DNA from: Tulasnella sp. 424
Lineage: Eukaryota > Basidiomycota > Agaricomycetes > Cantharellales > Tulasnellaceae
Direction of reading: 5' to 3'
Assembly (NCBI GenBank): GCA_019633425.1
Contig: WSUB01000075.1
Coordinates: 1 to 64,000 of the forward strand
DNA: 64,000 nucleotides
In this document: piece by piece, positions 22,150-33,718 of the stretch
How the letters are laid out: each line of letters begins with the position of its first letter
Numbering within the stretch: the stretch's first letter is position 1
The notes under the pieces: model-generated
Told to the model about the DNA's origin: nothing
Database searches by the model: none
The model's input: only the letters and a program-made list of their open reading frames with translations
Position numbers and translations under genes: made by a program

Positions 22150-22349
22150 CTGGTTAACACCCGAAAAGTTAGATACGACTGGGTGTTGAGTTGAAATTTT
22201 GGCGGTCATCTGTGAATGAGGTAGTAAGATTCAGGAGAGACCAGTAGTGAGCGCAGACGACTGAGTTTGAAAGGTGGCGAAAGATGTTGAATGGCGTTCA
22301 AAGGAACAGCTACCCACTACTTATATAGCCACGAATAGGGCAGTCTTTC

Positions 22350-25307
22350 CACGTCACTTTTATGCCCTCTTCCGGAACGGTTCCATAACATTTGTCTAAT
22401 AGAACGTCACAAACGGCGCAATCTTGTGAGCGGAGTTTGTTGCTGCTACCCCGCCAGCCAGGATCAGTGGGGTTTCGGGAAAAGCTCTAGTACACAAACA
22501 GAAAGACCCACTGGAACATCTAGATATGGAGCTAGAACTTTGTCTCGTCCTGTCCCTTTGTGTCAGTTGTCCTTGGTACTTCACCGCCCACCGATGACCC
22601 GCGGTTACAATTCCCAGGAGGCGCTGATCCAAACAATCGAAACAGCCACGTATCACATAGTCAACGTACGGCCAAGTCGAACCTTTCGAGATGTTCTTGC
22701 GGAAGGGAGTGATGGATGTGGATACATTCCCTTAGAACCGAAGGTCGGGGGTTTCCGCATGTTCTAGAATTGAAGCGGGATAGATTTCCAATAGAACGTG
22801 GGGCGTGAGGAACGGGCTCGGAGCCATCGGTGCTGCAGTGAAGCCGGTAGGAGTAATATAACGACTTAGCCGCATGGCTGCGGCAAGGTGTGTGTGTTGC
22901 AGGGTTTGGAAGGACGGTGTTCGGACTTTTCTACGTTATCACATCACTTGCACCTTTTTATGAAGAACACCCAAAATTAAGGCTCCGCAACACATCAAGA
23001 GGCGGAATCCCTTGAATTCGTCATTGAACACTGACCCTCGGAGTTGTAGAAAAGTTCGGCACCGTGCTCGGCGCCAGCTTTGACGTGGACAAACGTCTTT
23101 GTCACCAAGCTCTCAAAAACCGCTCGATATTGACGCGGCATTCTAAGTCTAGAATGGACACAGAAGTGCGCTTGATTTCGTCATGTATCGCGTAATCATC
23201 TGTACTGCTGACTCTAGGCGTCTGCCAGGCTTGTCGCTGATTCAGCTTGCACAACTCCAAACTTTAACAAACCGTGGTCCTTTCCAAGCGCGTGTCTCGG
23301 CCACTATCCTGCCCGAGACATTGGCCGAGACAAGAACCCTTCTGTATCACATTCGTGACATCGCCACAGGGCTGCCGAAGGTTTGTTATGACAACCAACG
23401 CTTGTCAAGCCCTTCGATTTCCGACTCGACACCAATCACTAGACAGGCGGAACCGAACGAGTGTGGTGGAGTCCGGATCATGGCGCCCTAGTTCTGGTAA
23501 TAGGTCCGCCGTCTTTATTTGCTCAGTTAATGGCTCGTATGACCCGCAGGCGATGGTACTTTCATATAACATCGGACTGCGAAGTGAGTTGCGAAGCTCC
23601 GCGGAGAGCGGTGAATATATTTCCGCCAGCGTCAGCTCGGGATCCCAGGATGAGAAATGCAATTCTACGGTTTACTGGCCAAGAGTACTATTCTCCGGCG
23701 GCAATACCGGCGCTAGTGTCTCGTCTCTGGAATTCACCTTTTTCCTGGTCTCCCGGGCCAGGCTGATAACAACTTGTGAGGGTAGGTTACCTTTTTCCGG
23801 TGGGCGGACCAGAACCCACAGCCTAGACGGCACTTTTTTGGACCTGCAGGCATTCGCCACAGGGAGTTAGAAGCTCTGTGAGTAGTGGGTGCTTAGGCTT
23901 GAAACCACACGACAGTGGAGCTAACATATCAAATAATCTGCTTGGCGTGCGGGTTTCACTATTCTAGCGGTCTGAATAGGAAGAGACGAAGGGAGTATGT
24001 CCGAACGTGAGACAATTTCATCGAGATGCTTTAGACTTATGGGGTACTGACGATCCAACTCTAGTCCACGGGAAATATATACCGGTGAGAAGTCTCCAAT
24101 CCTCGGGCTTTACCAAGGTATCCCGGCGGGTGATTTGAAAGAGGACCTTCCTGTTCTCGGTCCAGCCAGCAAGTCCACATGCTGATTTATCACTGAAGCA
24201 TGACACCCTGGTTAGGCCCCTCGAGTCGCTACTAGTCCACCACATATATCCCATGCTATGGCGCCCTAATTATCCCACAAATTACTTCACGACAGTCTTA
24301 CCGAAATCGGTGGCAGCGGACTGAGGGCGTCCTATTCAAGTGAGATAACCTCTCCACGCGCGCAACGGCGGAGGCCCAATCAGCCGGTGTTTCTTTCTTA
24401 TTTTATAAAAAGGGGCTTGTAGACAGTCTGATGTGATTTTGAAGTTTGAGCAGATCTTCGTTCTTCGCTCCCACGATGGTTATTTAAAACGGCCTCGCTT
24501 CCACTTTTTGTTCAGCAACGGACTCACTGCTCGTGCTACCGAGACCTCTCCAAAGCCGCACAGTCGACACATATTATGTCTTCCCAGGTCATAAGAACTA
24601 CAAATTTTTTGGTCAGCCCAAAGCGTCATGGATTCCGGAGCACATGGGATACCTCAGGCTGCCGAGACCCTTTCCATCCCGCAAATATATTTACCCGTGA
24701 AGAGGAATCAGAGGTCGCCCAAATGACGCCGGCCTCTTCTAGCCATCTCGAACCTCTCGGATCAACCTTTTTGCTCCGTTATGTAAGCTATAGCTGAGCG
24801 ATAGAGCCCGCAATGGCGGAGCGTAGCGCCCAACGAATCACTCGTCCCCGCTTCTCGCACCAGCACGCAACGTATGTCCAAACGTCGAATATTTAGACTC
24901 GAATGCAGGGAATTGATCCTCGTGTCATCCAGAAGGGGAGTGCAGATCGTTCAGCCACCCCGCACTTTCCGGCGGCTGACTGACGTTCCGCAGCAGGGGC
25001 TTCAACTTTATTGGGCTTTCTTCGTAAGCCTTGGCGGTCTAATTTATATAAGCTGCCAAGAAAATCCTCTGCCATTCTGGCCGCAGCAGGGAAGGGGTTC
25101 ACAACTGCGCAAATCGGCCTAGTTCGGCATCTAGTTTCGTGGTAAAGCCCCAGTCACGGTCTTGTCGAATTTTAGGCTCCCTCAAGTGCCAACCTTCTGG
25201 GCCTCCACTCCCCCCTCCTTGGCCCGTCTCTTGTCTGCTGCATACTCTACGCCTTTCTCGCTTTCTCGCTTTCCCCTTGCCTCTAATTCACTCGTCACGT
25301 TCTGGGC
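22350..25307. other. ~2.9 kb without recognisable gene
   Basis: Both strands carry only short overlapping frames. The longest (23274-23870, 198 codons) lacks any domain, signal peptide or sister copy and shows a composition like random translation. I saw no transposase, reverse transcriptase, tRNA or repeat of the neighbouring blocks. A TATA-like run with poly-A (tttataaaaagg) occurs near 24406, and TATATAAG near 25041 is the likely GH79 copy-2 promoter. Confidence 0.5.
25038..25048 (+). promoter_or_regulatory. TATA-like element before GH79 copy 2
   Basis: The sequence atttatataagc lies ~260 bp upstream of the ATG at 25308. A pyrimidine-rich tract (25195-25280) fills the leader. Confidence 0.35.
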
Positions 25308-27857
25308 ATGACCCGTGGGCTTTTCTTCCTTATTGCCGTTTTAACCTTGGAGGTGGTCAATGCTGTCACTGTTTACACTACGGCGACCGGAACCGCTGCC
25401 GTCGCCCAGTACACAGTCGCTTCCACCGATCAAACCGTACTTACGGCACCTGACCCCCCAGCTGAGTTCAGCTCAACTGTCTACATTCAGCTTTATGATG
25501 GTGGTATGACCGGAATGGGTAACCCCGTTGTGAGTTCAACCTCTCTTCATCAGGAGAGTTAACCTAACTTAGAAGATCCCTTTTCTGTACTAGTCTGGAA
25601 AGCTCCTTGGATTCTCGATAGAATTGTCTGTGTCCGCGATGTTGAGTGAGTCTTAGCCTCCCCAACAGGTAGCCCAGAACTCACACCGTCTGGTCCGCTC
25701 GTTCGTGATGGGATTAGTGGGCGAGAGACCTGAAGGTTGGTAGATCGCTGACGCTTTGCAGTCTAGGGACAAGCTGACAGGGTAAACTGCCTAGTTCTTC
25801 GCCCAGAGTTCCTGAACTATTGCGCCCTGTTGGAAGCCCGTGCTGGGGGCATCACCATTCGCGTCGGTGGAAACACACAAGACAAGGCCACACTGAACCT
25901 CGACGGCAATCCTAACAATCATACGATTGAAAAGTATACAGGAACCGACGCTGCCCCTACCGATACCCCTGAAGTTCACTTCACCCTCGACTTGCTCGAC
26001 ACAATGGCTGAGATCAGCACCCTGGTCAATGCCGAATGGTTCTTTGGCATCCCTTTCCTGAAGACAAACTCCGATGGAAACGCTGCATTGGTTCTCCAGA
26101 ATACAAAGTCGATATTGGGAGACAAACTCCTAGGATTACAGCTGGCTAACGAACCAGACTTGTGAGTAGCTAAGCCGTATCGTTCCCCGCCGACAGTCTG
26201 AACTAATTATAACCCTAGATACGGAAAGCACTTGAAGAAGTGGGAGACCTACAGCATCACGGACTTCATGAACGAGACAAACTATGTGAGCATTTGAAAA
26301 CACCCGACGAGCTAGCGAGTTTGACCAACCAGCCCTTCACTACAGATGATACAAAACTTACCCATTCAAGCTCCAATCATCGCTGGCCCGTCCGTCTGCT
26401 GTGAATGGACTGTTGGAGAGGTCCTCGATGCTGGATACCTCACGCAGTTCCAGACCTATATCGACTACGTCGACGTTATGCATTATCCTGATAACAACTG
26501 CGCCTCTCCCAAAGTCGATCCTCAACCCCTGTTCCAAAACTACCTCAGCCACACTCAGGTGCAAGGATTAGTAAGCCCGTACGTTACTGCTGCAAACACC
26601 GCCGTGGCAGCGGGCAAGAAATTCATGATGATGGAGACCAATACTGCGTCCTGCGGTGTATGTCTAACGGCCTCTTCCCCTTGACGTTGTCCAGACTAAG
26701 TTCAACCTTTATTTCTCAGGGTTTTGCGGGTATCTCGGACTCGTTTGCTTCTGCACTCTGGGCGACGGACTACGCCATGCAGATGGCTTACGGAAATTTC
26801 ACTTACGGCCTTTTGTGAGTCTCATATGCCTGAAATGCCCTATATTTCCCTAGTGACCGTGAATTCTCCTGTAATAGGCATTTTGGTGGCCAGAACGTGT
26901 ACTGTTAGCACCAATCCACGGCAGCTCAACGTCCACGAAACTGACATGACTTTGACCCCAGACAACCCCTTCACCCCTCCTCCAACTAATATGACTTCAG
27001 TCAGGAAGTGGAATACTGGACCCGTATTCTATGCTCAACTGGTTGCTGCCGAAGCTCTGGGCAAGAGCGGCAACGCGCGGGTCCTGGATTTGTATATCGA
27101 CAGCAACGCATACCACCGCGCTGGATATGCTAGTACGTGACTCAGGCTCTTCACAGTCGGTAGTGTTGACAGCTGATTCCTGGTTTTGATAGTCTACGAG
27201 AACGGGGTAGCTTCTAGACTCCTGCTTGTAAACTATGTCCAGTCGACGACTCCCAACGCAAACGACTACGTTGCTACTTTCGCGGTTGGTGGAGGTCAGA
27301 CCGGCCTTCCCGCAGTTACTCCTGCGTCGGTAAAAGTTAAATATCTTCGCGCCGACTCTGTTAACTCGAAGGATAATATCACGTGGTAAGCTCACTCGTC
27401 TGAGTCTCTTCTGCAGTGCACATCCTGATGCCTATCACTCGCAAGGGCCGGTCAAACATTTGGCCAGCAATTTATGTCTGACGGTCGCTTACAAGGCGAC
27501 CTCGACATCGTAACAATTGAATGCAACACCTCCGACGGTACCTGCAACATCCCTGTTCCCGGACCCTCTGTTGCTCTGGTATTTTTGACGGACGCGGCGC
27601 TTCAAAATTCCGGAGCGGAGGACACTCAGCCTCAGACATTTGCAACGACGACTACAACTGCTCGTATCGCTGCTACAATTGACCAAGCTATTCTACAGAC
27701 CAGCAACGGGCGCAGCGGGTCTGACCCTCTCGGGGCGACCAGCAAATCCTCAAGTCAGGAGTCAGCTGGGGAAATCACAAGCATGAACCCGTTGGGTTTG
27801 ATTTTGAGCGTTTTGGCATCCGTTATCGTTGCCAAGTTCCCAGGACCGTCATGGTAA
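25308..27857 (+). CDS. Glycoside hydrolase family 79, copy 2 (638 aa)
   Basis: There are ten exons: 25308-25529, 25594-25645, 25795-26161, 26219-26285, 26346-26657, 26720-26814, 26878-26903, 26962-27132, 27193-27385 and 27446-27857. Exons 2-9 have exactly the lengths of copy 1 (52, 367, 67, 312, 95, 26, 171, 193 nt). The signal peptide is MTRGLFFLIAVLTLEVVNA. The acid/base is in LQLANEPD (E211) and the nucleophile in MMMETNT (E333). The beta-domain C-terminus is followed by a Ser-rich stretch and a hydrophobic tail (LGLILSVLASVIVAKF), so the enzyme may be GPI-anchored or wall-bound. Probable role: release of glucuronic-type residues from plant or fungal glycans. The substrate is open. Confidence 0.9.
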
Positions 27858-28359
27858 GGGCTTGGGTCTTCGAGTCCAAGCGGTAAATCGTAACATTTTT
27901 GTGACCCCGTGTACCGCCCCACCCATTCCTGATGACGAATACACGAGGTCCCCCGACACTTCATTGCATCCTCGACTCCCTCGCAAGCCTTTCTGCACGT
28001 AGGCCCGTCATCATGTCGTTCTCGTTGTCGAATTCCATCTTTTATCGGGCCAGGTATCACAGCGCTTCAGACGGGGTCTGAGTCCACTTTCCGGCACAGT
28101 CCAAAACTACAAAGCGAGTGACACTCTGGATCGAGCTACTAGACAGGATCGAACCGTTTAACGCTTCAGAATTCGCATAACCACTGCCTCTTTATTCAGC
28201 CATTTATGGACTCAAGCTTCGTCCTCTCTTTCCCTCCCGGTGATGTCCAGGACGGCTCAGTTGTCGATTACAGCGATTCATTGGAGAGCTTACAATGAAC
28301 TTCACAGTCTACATGATCGATTCCTATTCCAGCACACCTCTACGTATGTATTCCCAACG
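27858..28359. other. Intergenic between convergent genes
   Basis: 3' flanks of GH79 copy 2 (plus) and the F-box gene (minus). No gene or repeat was seen. Confidence 0.5.
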
Positions 28360-30328
28360 TCATGTATGGTTCTCCGAGTGAGCATCTCCTTCTGATTCAC
28401 TCGAGTTCCCAGATTCTTCAATAAACGGACCCAGTGGCGGCCAGTCCGAAACCGAAAGGATCGAAGATGTGTCGTGTATCGTGGGCGGCTCCCCAAATAA
28501 ACTGAAAGCTTTCTCTTCAAATAACTTGAGAGCTTTGATGCCTGGTATGGCTCGTATCTTGTCGAGGTACTCCTCTGTACGCCCTCCTGCTCCATCTGCC
28601 AGTATAATTGAAAGGGCTGCTAGCGCAGACACTCCATCTCCCGAGGCAATCGTAGTGTCCGAGCCGAACCGTGCTGTCATTGACGCGACGAGATCTTTTC
28701 CTTTGAAAGGGAGGTTGGAAAGCCGCAAAGTTTGGAGCGCTGGAAATGGCATAATCTTTACACCGTTCGCCGAATCACATGGTGTTGACAAAAGTAGGAA
28801 GAGCTCGCGCGCGATGCTTTGTTGAGATTCGGAGCCACCATTAATGTCGAGCTTGCTCACTGACTCCCATTCTTGGAAATAGATGACGTCTCCCAGTGAT
28901 GGTCCGCCTTCAGCGTATTCGAAGCTTAATCGCAGCTCCAGAGTTCGCGCCGATTCTCCTCCCAGCTGGTCAGTCATCCATCTCTTTGCGATACTCCTTG
29001 GAAGTGCTCCTACTTTGATGGAGAAACTGGGAGTCGAGCAAGAGCCCCTCGACGCTTCTCGACGCCCTTCGACGCCCCTCGACGCTTTGAGTTGGAATTC
29101 GCTTTCTCCGAACGAAGCGTCTACGACGATAGGATGGAGATTGGACTTTTCGCAGGTTGTACGAGCGGTCACTTGCATCGGAGGGAGTATCAGGCGTACG
29201 AGTTCCTCGGGACTGACGCCCGACCCATCTTGCAGCCACGAATCTACCTCGAACTTGCTGCATGTAGGGACTCGAATACGCTGAAGGATGCGCGTGAGAG
29301 CCACATCGCTCCCTCCAGTCGGAGTCTCCACCTCTTGTCGAACATTCGTCCATGTCAGCTCCTGGAGGCTCTCCAGAGCGATTGGAGAAGGGATGGGATG
29401 GGGAGGGGTGTATGGAGCGAATGCAATGAAATCCAGTCGGAAGACTTCGAGGCAAGGATTTCCGGCGAGGATGTTGAAGATCGCTCCCATGTTGAGTCTA
29501 TCGTAATCTTCAATTTCTAGCACCCGAAGTTGTGTGAAGTGAGTATCGCTCCATTCTATAGTCTTCCAGCGCACGGCTCGGAGCACCTCCAAATTCTCTA
29601 ACTCCCCTCCAAAGACCTTGTTAAAACCTGCTCCTTCCGAAGGCTGCCTGCTGTCCGTGGATAGGAGTAGCTTCTTAAGAGTAGGGGCTGGGAAGTGGAA
29701 GTATGTTTGAACGAGCTCGGCTTGAGGCTCGTGTATCGCCACAGATTCCCAACGGTGGCGGTGCGCGAATACTTTGTCCAAGAACGCTAATTCACGTTCG
29801 TGCGTATCCGATCCCATACTCCTCACGTGAAGAGGGAGATTGAGAGACTTTTCGAGTGCCTCTGATACGAAGTCGGCATGGTCCTTGGAGGATATGTGGG
29901 CCCAGAACAGAGGGGCGCGGTCAATTAGATTCCGCCACGACCAGGAGACCGCGCGTAACGTTGAGATCCTCCGGACGTAGTGACTTCTACGTAGGCCAGT
30001 CGTGGTGAAAAGCAGGAGATGGAATATGAGCTGGAGCAGCTCGTCCGGAAGTTTTTGAATGGGGAGAAGGGCGTTTCGCTGCCGAATGGGTTTAACTTCG
30101 GTTTGGCGGACCAGGTCGTCAAAAGTGGCCTTGAAGCTATCAAAACGTTTGAGCAAGGCGTCTATCCCTTCGAACCCGCTTTCTGACCTGCAACAATGAT
30201 CAGATAGCACTCACAAGCACATTTCCAACAAAGTGTTCTCACCCAGTGTCGAGCATACCATCAAGTCGTTGGAAGGCCTCCCAAAACTCGGCTGCGCATT
30301 GTTCTGACGCTTGCTTGAGGCCTTGCAT
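28360..30328 (-). CDS. F-box/LRR-type protein (637 aa)
   Basis: Two exons, 30243-30328 and 28360-30187, are joined over a 55-nt intron; the ATG at 30328 opens MQGLKQASEQCAAEFWEAFQ. A short coiled region leads to an F-box at about residues 72-120 (LPIQKLPDELLQLIFHLLLF, then RAVSWSWRNLIDRAPLFWAHI). Leucine-rich, repeat-like segments follow (LKKLLLSTDS, LENLEVLRAV, LRVLEIEDYD, LESLQELTWT). Such proteins are very abundant in agaricomycetes and act as substrate receptors of SCF ubiquitin ligases through Skp1. The target is unknown. It is not closely related to the three-gene F-box array at 38.5-44.2 kb. Confidence 0.8.
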
Positions 30329-31314
30329 TGCACTGGGGTGTGCTGAGGGCAACCTCCTGTTGAAATTTCATCGCTTTATAACGGTTCTACCAGCCGGCAT
30401 TTTCCAGCACAGCCTTGGAGGTCGAGAACCTACTGCGGAAGATAGAAGCCTTCCAAGGGTTCATGAGCTACTGAAGGATAAACCCCAAGAGCATCGTATT
30501 CAAGATGTACAAGCTAACGCGGCAACGCAAGATCTCTCAGCCTCTGTAGAGGCTCGGAAGGCTAACGTTCCTCTTGCATGCTCGGCTTCGGGTTTGCTTA
30601 CCTCTCTAGTATCACTTGATTCTCCGCTCCAAGTTTGGTGCAAAATGCCCGAAATGACGTCCTGCCTCCGTTACCCATGAAGGAAGTGGTGGGAGGAAGG
30701 CGGGGTGCGGAGAGCCTGAGGATCGTACCGGTTAACCTCTATCTCATCTGAAGCCACTTCAAGGTCCTGCCATCACCTCCGATGAGACCCAGAAGATGAG
30801 CTGTAGAATAACACATTCGGTTCACCAGCTATTTCGGTCCTTTACTCGACAACATGCACTCCGTTGAGTGTGCCTTTTTATATATAGATCTAATAGACTT
30901 AGAAGGCTCTGAGGATCTCGTGGGTTGTTCCGCACACTGTAACTGGGTCGTCTGAAGAAGCCGGCCATGAATGGATTCTCGTTCTGAATTTTTGATATCT
31001 AGTTCGAACAGCCGTTGCTTCGACCTTTTGAAATTCTAGACTCGTGTGTATACTGCCATTTCGGGCTGTCATATAAAGGTGCTGGATCCCCCGCGGGCGC
31101 ACGTCATGGCCGTACAAAAATTACTTATTTGATATTGTTATCCTAGTTCTATTTCCAACTTATACATTTTTTGCCTTTCATTGGATGTATCGCGTTGTCT
31201 CGCAATACCTTGCCCACGAACTGGCCAGGCAGCGGCGTTTAACGGCCATTTTCCCAAAGAGCCGGGTTGACTTCATTCCAAGAGCCGCATCGCAGAAACG
31301 AACACTCTGAAGCA
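30329..31314. other. Intergenic between divergent genes
   Basis: This holds the promoters of the F-box gene (minus) and DPH7 (plus). A plus frame at 30246-30680 has no supporting features. A TATA-like tatatatag lies near 30880. Confidence 0.45.
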
Positions 31315-32822
31315 ATGGCTTTACCTAACGGGTTTGACACTGAATACTCCGCCGATGCTGTGGAATTCTGCCCCAATGGGGACGCTCTCGACATCTTTAT
31401 CTGCGGAACTTATCAGCTTCAAGAAGAAACAGCGGAGCGCCCACGACGGAGATTAGGAAGGTGTTACCTCTTCGAGACTTCGGACGACGGAGAACTGTAC
31501 GGCTAGTGCTAGGGGCTTGCTAACTATCTGGGAATTAACGGGTTGAACGATCCGCAGCGCTGAGCTCCAGCGGTTTGACTTGCCTGCTATCCTTGACATG
31601 AAGTGGTTCGTCTTATCAACATCCACTTATTAACGAATGCTAAGAGAGCTTGATTTAATGTATCAGGAGCCACAGAGCACGACCGGAAGGACCCCTTCTT
31701 GCTATTGCCGACGCTGAAGGGAGCATTAGGGTGCACCGACTCAACGCATCAGAGGTGTCTCCTTTGCACCGGCTACTCCGACCCTCTCCGCTAATTAATT
31801 GGTGGTTGCAGCGTAGGCTTGAAGAAGTTCAGAACGTGTCCGTCGTGCCATCCGATGTTCTATGCCTCTCTCTAGACTGGTCCGGCCGCAAGGAGTCTTC
31901 CAGGTTCGTCGAGCCGCTTTTCGGCTGAATTCCGGGTCCCTTTACAACTCGAACTGAATCCAAATAAACCCTGAAAAATGTAGTAACGACTCGAACGAGT
32001 CTATAGTGACCTCTACCTCGGACGGGTGTCTGTCCGTCATTGCACCGGAAGACGGAGAGATGCGAGTGACGGAGACGTGGAAGGCGCATGACTTCGAGCC
32101 TTGGATAGCCGCATGGGATTATTGGTCAGGAGGGCAGATAGTTTATTCAGGTGAGAAATATAATGGCTCATTAGCTTGGGGCGTTGGGACTTATTTGGTT
32201 ACGTTCAGGCGGGGACGACTGCAAGATGAAAGGATGGGACCTGCGGCAGGGAACGATGACCCCGACATTCACCAATAAAAAGTGAGTAAAATACTTTGAA
32301 TAACTTCAGCGGGAGGTCATTGAGCGTACGTTGATTTTGAAATCAGCTTCGAAGCCGGAGTAACGACCATTCAGAGCCACCCGTTCGAAGAGCACGTTCT
32401 CGCAGTCGGCAGGTGAAAACGGTTCTTCAACATCCCCCTCCCCAAGACCTGCTTTACTGACCACCAGCATGGACTTCCACAGCTACGACTCTACTGTCCG
32501 TTTGTTCGACACGCGCAAGCCTCTAAGACCGTTCCTCCAAATGGACGTCGGCGGAGGAGCGTGGAGGGTCAAATGGCACCCATCACCCCAACGACGGCAT
32601 GACATCCTGGTGGCATGCATGCACGATGGCTTCAAGGTTCTCAGAACAAGTGGCGATGGATACGAATCTAACCTTTCAAGTTCTGGGTACGAGGTCCTCA
32701 AAAGGTTTGACGAGCACAAGTCGCTGGCGTATGGGGTGGATTGGAGTTATAAGGAAGGGACCGACTCGTTGGTGGCCAGTTGTTCGTTCTACGACCACAT
32801 CTTACATACCTGGAGAGCGTAA
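31315..32822 (+). CDS. DPH7: DPH7-like WD-repeat protein, diphthine methylesterase (351 aa)
   Basis: There are eight exons: 31315-31496, 31558-31605, 31667-31754, 31812-31903, 31984-32150, 32209-32281, 32347-32412 and 32483-32822. The N-terminus DTEYSADAVEFCP...FICGTYQLQEE and the segments KAHDFEPWIAAWDYWSGGQ, SGGDDCKMKGWDLRQG, GSYDSTVRLFDTRKP and GGGAWRVKWHP are typical of the Dph7/WDR85 propeller. Dph7 removes a methyl ester from methylated diphthine on elongation factor 2 before the final amidation step of diphthamide synthesis in the cytosol. Exon ends all join in frame. An in-frame ATG 16 codons upstream (31267) is possible, but 31315 gives the conserved start. Length is close to the family norm. 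Confidence 0.88.
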
Positions 32823-33022
32823 CGTCTTGCGATTGGCTTAACCTGTAAAAGCCGTTCTTCTTTTTGCGAGGCACGGCCGTTCGTTGGGGAACTTCGGGTC
32901 CCGGTGATCACATGACCAAGTAACCTTACCCTGAGATTACCCGCACGGTTTGTCCCTTCGTTTCTCCCAACCACCACGAGGCACACAACTTCCATCCCGC
33001 AATCCCTCCAACCAGCCACATA

Positions 33023-33718
33023 ATGGGCTCACTCTGCTCGAAACCTGACACGCATTCTGGAGGACATCAAGTGCTCGGTTCACGAGATGACTACCTGTCA
33101 GAACGTCCGGCTCCGCAGACGATCGGCGCTACGCCTGGGTCGAGGATACCCGTGACGTCTGAGAAGATAACGGCGGCACCGCAGCCGCCAAGGACGACGA
33201 CGGCGGCGGCGGCGACGACCTCCTCTCACCAACACCAACGATCGGCCTCTGCTGGGAGCATACCCAAATCTGCTATCCCCGTACCTACCCGAACGACCAG
33301 CCCACCGATAGTCCCGAGAGCACCTCCGCCTCAGGTGTCGAAGAAGGACCTGCCAAAGAAGTCGAGAGGGAAGGGTGCGCCAACGCCTTCACCTGAGGAG
33401 AGGCGGTTAGCGGCTGCCGCTGCTGCGGAGCAGAGAGTGAAAGAGGTGAGTGATTTGTTCCGTCTCACCTTTTTTTTCTTGGCGTTGTCTTTTTGAACAA
33501 GAGGGATTTTTGTTTTGTTTTGTGTAGCAACAAGCCCGAGGCATTGTGACGTCGAATCCGAATGCCGGCAGGTTGGCTGCCAAGCTAAAGGACGAGAAGA
33601 CGGCCAAACCTACGATACCGTCAACCCGAGATGAGCCAGAGCTGAGGGTATGTTTTCCGCGGTAATTGGGCCTATGTTTTTGCGTGGAACGCTGACATGA
33701 TTCGTTTAGTGGGATTGA
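33023..33718 (+). CDS. SVIP-like N-myristoylated p97/VCP-interacting protein (183 aa)
   Basis: Exons are 33023-33445, 33528-33647 and 33710-33718. It begins MGSLCSKP: Gly2 and Ser6 fit an N-myristoylation signal, and Cys5 could be palmitoylated. A long disordered Pro/Ser/Ala-rich stretch follows. The segment EERRLAAAAAAEQRVKE at about 125-141, then QQARGI, matches the helical VCP-interacting motif of SVIP. The protein ends ELRWD, also like SVIP (LRW). SVIP binds the AAA-ATPase p97/Cdc48 at membranes and restrains ER-associated degradation. The animal protein is only ~77 aa; the insert between membrane anchor and helix makes this form much longer. The assignment rests on motifs alone. Confidence 0.6.

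Larger units (their letters stand above)
17617..22200. repeat. Large direct repeat, right copy (~4.6 kb)
   Basis: This is the counterpart of 11797-16560 in the same orientation and order: Q3, GH79 fossil 2, GH79 3' flank, P4, Q4 and the R4 exon. Divergence is by point changes and small indels, with no gap. Confidence 0.7.

Noticed and set aside
23274..23870. 198-codon plus frame
   Set aside because: No domain, no splice-supported extension, composition like random translation.
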